12,383 nucleotides of DNA from Gammaproteobacteria bacterium (GTDB taxonomy: Bacteria; Bacillota_I; Bacilli_A; Izemoplasmatales; UBA1188). This document shows, piece after piece, positions 8,342-12,383 of the stretch (position 1 is its first letter; each line of letters begins with the position of its first letter). The DNA lies in contig JAILNJ010000064.1 of NCBI GenBank assembly GCA_024691665.1, positions 1-12,383 of the forward strand. Direction: 5' to 3'. A program made the translations under genes and the position numbers. The notes under the pieces are model-generated. The model was not told where the DNA came from. It searched no databases and worked only from the letters and a program-made list of their open reading frames with translations.

Positions 8342-9934
8342 CTACCTTCGACAGTTTTGATTATGATCATCACGATGGTTATCATAATCGTCATAATACC
8401 TTGGACGTGCCATAAGAGTTCTAAAGAATAATCTAATTTTTATAACAACATAAATTAATAAACATGTACCTACTGCACCAAGTGCAACAAATATCCATGT
8501 TTTATTGTTACTAACTGTTTCTTTAACTGACTCTATGACATCATTTGCCCAAGTCTTAACTTTGTAATTAACAGATGATTCATTTTCTATTAAGTTTGGA
8601 GATAATATGTTATATGTATCTCCTTCGATTGTGTCCATCTTGATTTGAACATCGTATGTTTTGTTATCAAGAAGGTAATTGATTCTTAAGATCTTGAATT
8701 CATCTATTTTCTTATAATCTGATTCTTTATATTCTTGTCCTGTAAATATCTTCCATAGCCAAGCTTTATCATCGTAATCAAGCAAAAGCTCATAGCGATA
8801 TTTCTTAGCTGGATTAGATACTGATGAGAAAGAGCCTTCTTTAAATCCTTGATAATTAAATAGACCTAAGATTCCACCTCTAGATTTATCAGGAGTAAGC
8901 GATTTTAAAATCGTATGAGAATCTTCAGGTAACCAAAATTGATACCATTCTTTATTAGAATTAGAAATTGTATATTTTGTATCAACTCTGTAAACTTTAT
9001 CTGGATTAATAGCAAGGTTGAAATGAACCATGTGCATATATCCACCAAAGACTGCATCATAATAACTTTGTGCTTCGATGTCAGTTACATACTCATAAGC
9101 ATGAGTACATAGTTGCATTGCATTGTGCCCATCATTTTTAGGAGTAAGACCTAAATCAAACATCATTTCACCTTCACACTTTCCACCAAATTTCACATCG
9201 CCTGGATCAGGATCAGTCAAATATTGTCCCTTATCTAAGCCATATGTGAATCCTTGGAAGTTGTAGGTTTGTTTTAAATCTATTCCAAAGAATCCTTTTG
9301 TCTCAACTCCAGCAATTGGTGTGATATGTAACGTTAAATCATAGTCTTTTATATGATAATAAGTCGAATCATACCAATTCATATTAAGATCATCTTGATC
9401 TTGTTTAGTATCATAGAGGTTATATACTTTATTAGATTCTTTAAACTGAGTTATTGTGACAAACTCACTTGGAAGATAACGTGACGTCCAAATGAGATAT
9501 AAATAACCTAGTTTAGAATTATCATAAGCATATGAGTCCCAATATAATCCTAAATATGTATCAGCTTCTAAATATTCTGGTTCTATATCTAAGTTAGATA
9601 AGATATACTCCCATGTCTCATCTTGGGCATGAGAATACCAGGATATATAAGTTGAGATTTGAGATTGAGAGAGAGTCGAGAAATAATCTATTCCACTTGC
9701 ATCTCTCATCTTGACCATCTTGTAATAGAATGTTTGATATGATGAATCTTTGTAGTAATTAAGATGCCATCTTTCTAGTTTTCCTGTACGAACATAGTTT
9801 TCTACTTCTGATTGGATAACTGTATCGAATTCAGAAGTCTTCTTTTCAGCAGCACTAACTGTTGTACTTCCTAAAAACAAGAATAAAAGCAATATAAGAA
9901 AGGTACTAAAAATAAATACTAATTTCTTTTTCAT
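8342..9934 (-). CDS. Exported 530-aa protein with C-terminal membrane anchor; candidate minor virion protein
   Basis: Not recognised by family. The N-terminus is a signal peptide (MKKK, hydrophobic core 5-22, likely cleavage after VSA at residue 28). The ectodomain, about 29-475, is rich in Tyr, Trp, Asp and Ser, contains few cysteines and has no repeats I can see. One membrane helix follows at about 480-500 and then a cytoplasmic tail rich in Arg, Asp and His (PRYYDDYDNHRDDHN). The topology is the same as the 1198-aa neighbour. The start overlaps the stop of the 60-aa gene by ATGA, and AAGGAG sits 9 nt upstream, so it should be well translated. Placed between the candidate coat peptide and the candidate adsorption protein, it may be a second tip or minor coat protein, or a membrane assembly partner of the Zot-like ATPase. 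These roles come from position only. Confidence 0.75.
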   Translation of the reverse strand: MKKKLVFIFSTFLILLLFLFLGSTTVSAAEKKTSEFDTVIQSEVENYVRTGKLERWHLNYYKDSSYQTFYYKMVKMRDASGIDYFSTLSQSQISTYISWYSHAQDETWEYILSNLDIEPEYLEADTYLGLYWDSYAYDNSKLGYLYLIWTSRYLPSEFVTITQFKESNKVYNLYDTKQDQDDLNMNWYDSTYYHIKDYDLTLHITPIAGVETKGFFGIDLKQTYNFQGFTYGLDKGQYLTDPDPGDVKFGGKCEGEMMFDLGLTPKNDGHNAMQLCTHAYEYVTDIEAQSYYDAVFGGYMHMVHFNLAINPDKVYRVDTKYTISNSNKEWYQFWLPEDSHTILKSLTPDKSRGGILGLFNYQGFKEGSFSSVSNPAKKYRYELLLDYDDKAWLWKIFTGQEYKESDYKKIDEFKILRINYLLDNKTYDVQIKMDTIEGDTYNILSPNLIENESSVNYKVKTWANDVIESVKETVSNNKTWIFVALGAVGTCLLIYVVIKIRLFFRTLMARPRYYDDYDNHRDDHNQNCRR

Positions 9935-10113
9935 TGTTTGGTCTCCTTATTTCTTGCTTTCTTTATTCCGATTAAACTAAGTAATAGTCCACCAATAATA
10001 AGGATGAACTTCCATAGTTTAGTGAAGATATATTTGATGATTTGTAAAATAAAGAGAGCGAGGGATGCTAGAAATGAGAAAAACTTTGAAAATAAACTTA
10101 ATAACTTTGCCAT
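9931..10113 (-). CDS. 60-aa hydrophobic peptide; candidate major coat protein
   Basis: A very hydrophobic 60-residue peptide: an amphipathic N-terminal stretch with spaced Lys (MAKLLSLFSKFFSF), a long hydrophobic helix with a Lys-bearing middle (about 15-50), and a basic polar C-terminus (KKARNKETKQ). Length, single-helix nature and a Lys-rich end, which in inovirus coats contacts the packaged DNA, fit a pVIII-like subunit. Position fits too, between the candidate ssDNA-binding protein and the exported proteins. Against it, there is no clear cleavable signal peptide and no acidic N-terminus as in Ff pVIII. It could instead be a minor coat protein (pVII/pIX/pVI-like) or a holin-like peptide. 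GAGGA lies 8 nt before the ATG. An antisense ORF of the same length here is only a shadow. Confidence 0.62.
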   Translation of the reverse strand: MAKLLSLFSKFFSFLASLALFILQIIKYIFTKLWKFILIIGGLLLSLIGIKKARNKETKQ

Positions 10114-10139
10114 TTGTTAACATCCTCTTTTTTCTCTAT

Positions 10140-10637
10140 TTACTTTAGTTCTTCCTTATCTTCGTCATCAGAATCTTCATCATCTTCTTCAACTGGAGCT
10201 TCTTCTGATTCTTCAAACTTATGTTCAGTAATAAATTCTTCACACATTTGAGATGTCATTGGATCAGCAAAGAACCATTTGAAGTGTGTTTCACCAGGTT
10301 TATTAGATAGATCAGCTTTGATAGCAAAATATCTTGAGCCATCACTTTTATGACCTTTAATAAACTCTGCAGGGATATCTTCTAGAATTACTGTTACTAC
10401 TTTGTCTCTTTCACCAAAGGTGATTGCTTTACCTTGAGCAAGTAATAGATAATCTAGAGTTGATTTCTTCATATGCTTATTTTTGTTATTTGGAACGAAA
10501 TTAGCATATGTCTTAACAGGCTGATTAGGAAACTTAGGGTTTCTAACGCCTTCTTTGATTAATAGTTCTACTTTATTCTCAGAACTAAAATTGTTAGGTG
10601 CGTATACACGCGCCTCAATTTTGACTAAATTTTTCAT
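10140..10637 (-). CDS. 165-aa protein with acidic C-terminal tail; candidate ssDNA-binding protein
   Basis: The body (about 1-135) alternates strand-like segments with basic and aromatic residues, including KVVTVILEDIP and THFKWFFADP. It ends in a strongly acidic tail of some 25 residues dominated by Glu and Asp. A small beta-rich body plus acidic C-terminal tail is the layout of SSB and phage T7 gp2.5-like ssDNA-binding proteins, although the classical DIPF tip is absent and I cannot name a family. In filamentous phages the ssDNA-binding protein (pV) gene sits just before the coat genes, as here. The ATG overlaps the stop of the 131-aa gene (ATGA), and AGAGGT lies about 9 nt upstream. An unrelated acidic phage protein remains possible. 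Confidence 0.6.
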   Translation of the reverse strand: MKNLVKIEARVYAPNNFSSENKVELLIKEGVRNPKFPNQPVKTYANFVPNNKNKHMKKSTLDYLLLAQGKAITFGERDKVVTVILEDIPAEFIKGHKSDGSRYFAIKADLSNKPGETHFKWFFADPMTSQMCEEFITEHKFEESEEAPVEEDDEDSDDEDKEELK

Positions 10638-11029
10638 TTTCTTTTTACCTCTTGTTTAAAATATTTTTTAGTTAAATAATTTAATACTAGTACTTCAATA
10701 TTTTCACTTCTCCATACTTCTACAAATTCATTAGCTATATCGCTGGCTATTTCTTTATCGTGTGATAAAGATAAAATCATGTAGAAAATAGTTTGATAAG
10801 CTTCATTTAATGAAAGCACCGTATCTTTGTCTTTCTTCTTTACAAGAATTAACTCACCTAAGTAATCACAAAAGCTGAGAGCTTTATTAACTGGAGTTTT
10901 AAAGTTGAGTAATGTCTTATAAAAGATTGCTTTAGTTTCATAGATTTTGAACTTTGGTCCTAAACCTACTAATCCTTTACATTTACCAGAATCTGCAAGT
11001 TCTGATATCAATACTGAAACGTGTTTCAT
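10634..11029 (-). CDS. Hypothetical 131-aa protein
   Basis: Not recognised. It is a soluble, mostly helical-looking protein of mixed charge with a basic C-terminus (TKKYFKQEVKRK) and two cysteines in the first half (Cys17, Cys54). There is no signal peptide, membrane helix or obvious catalytic motif. It is embedded in the operon: its start overlaps the stop of a 24-codon ORF (ATGA) and its stop overlaps the start of the 165-aa gene (ATGA). A weak AAGGG lies upstream of the ATG. Its place between the regulator and the putative ssDNA-binding protein hints at an early or replication-linked role, with no direct support. Confidence 0.7.
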   Translation of the reverse strand: MKHVSVLISELADSGKCKGLVGLGPKFKIYETKAIFYKTLLNFKTPVNKALSFCDYLGELILVKKKDKDTVLSLNEAYQTIFYMILSLSHDKEIASDIANEFVEVWRSENIEVLVLNYLTKKYFKQEVKRK

Positions 11030-11100
11030 AGATGTACCATCCCTTCATTAGTTTTTAAGTATCGAGTGTTAATTGATTGCATCGCTTCAAATAACATCAT
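11026..11100 (-). CDS. Possible 24-aa small protein coupled to the 131-aa gene
   Basis: A short frame opening at tandem ATGs (11100 and 11097) encodes a helical-looking peptide containing MMLFEAMQSINTRYLK. It ends in an ATGA overlap with the start of the 131-aa gene, the same junction style as most genes in this operon. The frame is open for ten more codons upstream (DFRHAPQDL before the Met) without a start, so it may be the tail of a decayed longer gene. No Shine-Dalgarno is visible. The protein-like composition and the ATGA junction are the only support. Confidence 0.35.
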   Translation of the reverse strand: MMLFEAMQSINTRYLKTNEGMVHL

Positions 11101-11157
11101 TAAATCTTGGGGAGCATGTCGAAAATCTTATAACAATTGATACTTATTTTATTGGTG

Positions 11158-11169
11158 CTAAACAATCAT
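11158..11169 (-). other. Three-codon minigene (M-I-V-stop) with consensus Shine-Dalgarno
   Basis: The minus strand reads GGAGGTGATAGCT then ATG ATT GTT TAG. GGAGGTGAT pairs perfectly with the 16S anti-SD and is spaced 8 nt from the ATG, making it the strongest ribosome site in the window, yet the frame closes after three codons. Two more in-frame stops follow, so readthrough is unlikely. It may be a leader minigene that loads or stalls ribosomes in the spacer, or the remains of a small toxin or leader peptide whose body is lost. Confidence 0.4.
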
Positions 11170-11185
11170 AGCTATCACCTCCAAA

Positions 11186-11225
11186 TCACAGGTAAGTCCA
11201 CTGGGTCCTTATGGACTTAATGTGA
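11186..11225 (-). promoter_or_regulatory. Structured leader hairpin between the sigma-like gene and the main operon
   Basis: The outer stem is TCACA/TGTGA (11186-11190/11221-11225) and the inner stem TAAGTCCA/TGGACTTA (11193-11200/11212-11219), with an 11-nt loop and a 2/1 internal bulge. On the transcript (minus) strand it lies immediately 5' of the GGAGGTGAT of the minigene. No U-run follows, so it is not an intrinsic terminator. The 265-bp spacer 11030-11294 also holds a small hairpin AGGAA/TTCCT (11229-11233/11239-11243). A leader RNA, processing site or packaging/single-strand origin are all possible. Confidence 0.5.
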
Positions 11226-11294
11226 ATCAGGAATTTCTTTCCTCAAGCTATAGGCTACTTAGACACCAAAAATACAACCTTTTTGAAAAATTTC

Positions 11295-11783
11295 TTATTT
11301 TATTTTTCTTCCAGTCATTTTTTCTAGGTTTTCAATAGCTTTATTAACTAGTTTGGAGATGGCTTGTTGAGAGATGCCAAGTTTCTTAGCAGCTTCTTCT
11401 TGCTTTAATCCATCAATATAAATTAGAATCATTGCACGACATTGTTTATCAGATAATTGATTAAGTAATTTCATTAATCTTTCGTGTCGTTCTTTTTTGA
11501 TTTCATCTTCAATCATTTGATCTAGATATGATTCTGAATTAGGATCAACTGGCTCGATTTCGTTTCTATCTTCATCTACACCAAAACGAAATTCTCTTCT
11601 AGCAATCTTACGTTCTTTACAGAACTCTCGATAATAATCAAGTAATACATAATTTCTTTGTTCTTCAGTAATTGATGGATCTAATAAATCATGATAATAC
11701 TTTTCATCAAATGGAAATGTTACGGTCTTTTCCACACCTTTCTTGTTAATAAAAGTTAAAGTTACTAAAATCTTTTTGCTCAT
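11295..11783 (-). CDS. Sigma-70 region-4-like transcription regulator
   Basis: 162-aa protein with a C-terminal helix-turn-helix of sigma-70 region 4 type: LLNQLSDKQCRAMILIYIDG then LKQEEAAKKLGISQQAISKL (about 105-145). The N-terminal 90 residues are beta-rich then charged and lack sigma regions 2 and 3, so it is not a complete sigma factor. Small region-4-only proteins of this kind are common regulators in Firmicutes phages and integrative elements. It is the first leftward gene, so it probably controls the downstream operon. AAGGAG at 11792-11797 is correctly spaced from the ATG but is buried in a hairpin, which suggests translational control. DNA binding is well supported; the target is unknown. 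Confidence 0.75.
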   Translation of the reverse strand: MSKKILVTLTFINKKGVEKTVTFPFDEKYYHDLLDPSITEEQRNYVLLDYYREFCKERKIARREFRFGVDEDRNEIEPVDPNSESYLDQMIEDEIKKERHERLMKLLNQLSDKQCRAMILIYIDGLKQEEAAKKLGISQQAISKLVNKAIENLEKMTGRKIK

Positions 11784-11786
11784 TAA

Positions 11787-11826
11787 AAAATCTCCTTTTC
11801 GAATAAAAACTCGAATCGGAGATTTT
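11787..11826 (-). promoter_or_regulatory. Hairpin sequestering the Shine-Dalgarno of the sigma-like gene
   Basis: On the mRNA strand, AAAATCTCC (complement of 11818-11826) can pair with GGAGATTTT (complement of 11787-11795), 9 bp. A 2x2 internal loop, a further 5-bp TTCGA/TCGAA stem (11798-11802/11811-11815) and an 8-nt loop complete it. The GGAG of the ribosome site is inside the stem, so initiation should be repressed while it is folded. A translational control element or RNA thermometer is plausible. Confidence 0.55.
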
Positions 11827-11886
11827 AAAAAAGCATGCTAAAAAAACGTACATCAAAAACATCTTTTTTCGGATAATTCCGATTCG
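11812..11886 (-). promoter_or_regulatory. Alternative long-range pairing competing with the SD hairpin
   Basis: CGAATCGGA at 11812-11820 and TCCGATTCG at 11878-11886 are perfect 9-nt inverted repeats 57 nt apart. The downstream partner, in mRNA sense, is the same segment that closes the SD-blocking hairpin, so the two pairings are mutually exclusive. If this one forms, the ribosome site is free. The repeats may instead be paired operator half-sites. No convincing -35/-10 set was found for this gene. Confidence 0.4.
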
Positions 11887-12026
11887 TGTTTTGTGTCCGC
11901 TTTATCTCAACAAGCTTGCACATAAATTTTTTTCTTATTAAAAATGAGATTCCACTTTCTGCAGCATGGTAGATAATAAGAAATATAGGATTCCCTACAC
12001 TCAATATTATCTTCCAAATAAGACAT

Positions 12027-12078
12027 AAAAAAAATTGGCAGGTTATATATTCAATTTAAGTTGAATTTTTCTGCCAAT
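12027..12078 (-). terminator. Probable leftward intrinsic terminator / hairpin
   Basis: On the minus strand ATTGGCAG and CTGCCAAT (12071-12078 and 12034-12041) form an 8-bp stem enclosing a second stem, ATTCAA/TTGAAT (12049-12054/12061-12066). Eight T residues (12034-12027) follow at once, the layout of a Rho-independent terminator for leftward transcription. The plus strand has no T-run after it, so it should not stop plus-strand transcripts. It would block transcription entering from the right, across the XRE gene. It also lies next to the XRE promoter and could double as an operator. Confidence 0.5.
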
Positions 12079-12102
12079 ATTTAAACAATATTTTAAGTTT
12101 TG

Positions 12103-12111
12103 TGGTATAAT
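12103..12111 (+). promoter_or_regulatory. Extended -10 promoter for the XRE gene
   Basis: TGGTATAAT carries the extended TGn element and a perfect TATAAT at 12106-12111, 23 nt before the ATG. The -35 region is poor (AAACAA at 17-bp spacing), as is common for extended -10 promoters. The inverted repeat at 12034-12078 lies immediately upstream, where autoregulation would act. Confidence 0.6.
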
Positions 12112-12134
12112 ATTAATAAAAAGGAGTACAAAAA

Positions 12135-12383
12135 ATGATAAATAAAAAAGAATTTGGAAATAGATTACGAAAGATTAGAAAAGAACGAGGATTTTCTCAA
12201 GCTGAATTAGCTGAAACTATTCAGATATCTATACAATCGTTGAGTTATTACGAAAATGGCAAAGTGCTTCCTGCATTAGATTATTTACATGATATAGCAG
12301 CAATTCTAAATGTAAGTATAGATTACTTACTATTTGGAGAAGCATATGCGAAGCAATTAATAAACGATGAAATAATAAAAGAC
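12135..12383 (+). CDS. XRE-family HTH repressor (N-terminal part, runs off the window)
   Basis: The 83 visible codons hold a Cro/C1-type HTH_3 domain. FGNRLRKIRKERGFSQAELA covers helices 1-2, the recognition helix region is ISIQSLSYYENGKVLP, and IAAILNVSIDYLLFG closes the domain at about residue 65. The frame is still open at the last base, so a C-terminal domain of unknown length is missing. AAGGAG (12121-12126) is 8 nt before the ATG. It is the only plus-strand gene of the element, divergent from the sigma-like gene, the typical place for the repressor holding a phage or mobile element quiet. That it represses the leftward operon is inference. Confidence 0.88.
   Translation, partial: MINKKEFGNRLRKIRKERGFSQAELAETIQISIQSLSYYENGKVLPALDYLHDIAAILNVSIDYLLFGEAYAKQLINDEIIKD

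Larger units (their letters stand above)
11784..12134. promoter_or_regulatory. 351-bp divergent control region between the sigma-like gene and the XRE repressor
   Basis: No convincing gene lies here. Besides the separately listed hairpins it holds 8-bp palindromes AGCATGCT (11832-11839) and CAAGCTTG (11911-11918), and a TTCTTATTA/TAATAAGAA inverted pair (11932-11940/11974-11982). These are natural candidates for repressor sites in a divergent switch. The XRE promoter is visible; the leftward promoter for the sigma-like gene is not obvious. I see no dif-like XerCD site or other attachment site. Confidence 0.5.

Noticed and set aside
9938..10120. Plus-strand 60-codon frame opposite the coat-like gene
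   Set aside because: Exact shadow of the minus-strand gene, which has GAGGA at good spacing and an ATGA junction; the plus frame has neither.
11095..11170. Stop-codon readthrough joining the M-I-V minigene to the 24-codon ORF, which share a frame
   Set aside because: Three stops (TAG, TAA, TAA) lie between them, so a single readthrough or recoding event cannot join them.
11784..12134. dif-like XerCD site or att site, as used by integrating filamentous phages
   Set aside because: The inverted repeats here do not show the 11-6-11 dif arrangement or a recognisable XerD arm, and no integrase is present in the window.
1..12383. Mycoplasma-type code (TGA as Trp), considered because of low GC
   Set aside because: TGA ends several genes in ATGA overlaps and Trp is encoded by TGG throughout.

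Overview
The window is AT-rich and, apart from its two ends, reads as one leftward (minus-strand) gene module of a filamentous phage (inovirus-like) element of a low-GC, Gram-positive-type host. The host call rests on strong AAGGAG-type ribosome sites, Lys/Ile/Asn-rich proteins, Gram-positive InlB-type B repeats in the largest protein, and the absence of a secretin (the outer-membrane channel of Gram-negative filamentous phages). TGA is used as a stop, often in ATGA overlaps, so the genetic code is standard.

Layout, in the direction of leftward transcription. At the right end an XRE-family repressor (12135 to the window edge, plus strand) diverges from a sigma-70 region-4-like regulator (11295-11783), with a 351-bp control region full of inverted repeats between them. 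A structured 265-bp spacer follows, holding a strong hairpin, a consensus Shine-Dalgarno on a 3-codon minigene, and a 24-codon ORF coupled by ATGA to the next gene. Then come an unknown 131-aa protein, a 165-aa acidic-tailed protein (candidate ssDNA-binding, pV-like), a 60-aa hydrophobic peptide (candidate major coat), a 530-aa secreted and C-terminally anchored protein, a 1198-aa secreted and C-terminally anchored adhesin with five B repeats (candidate pIII-like adsorption protein), and a 628-aa multi-membrane P-loop ATPase of Zot/pI type. After a large hairpin that looks like a rolling-circle double-strand origin come a Rep_trans (pT181 RepC/NicK-like) initiator, an unknown 84-aa protein, and a UvrD/PcrA-like helicase.

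How it would work together (inference): the initiator nicks the hairpin origin, the element's own helicase unwinds, the 165-aa protein coats the displaced strand, and the Zot-like ATPase with the membrane proteins extrudes the filament, tipped by the B-repeat adhesin. XRE and the sigma-like protein would form the switch. No integrase is visible.

The left edge is anomalous. Bases 2-103 encode a clean fragment of tyrosyl-tRNA synthetase (45% GC over the first 100 bases against 21% over the next 100), and the helicase stops abruptly there, without its C-terminal half. This is most simply an assembly chimera or a recombination breakpoint.
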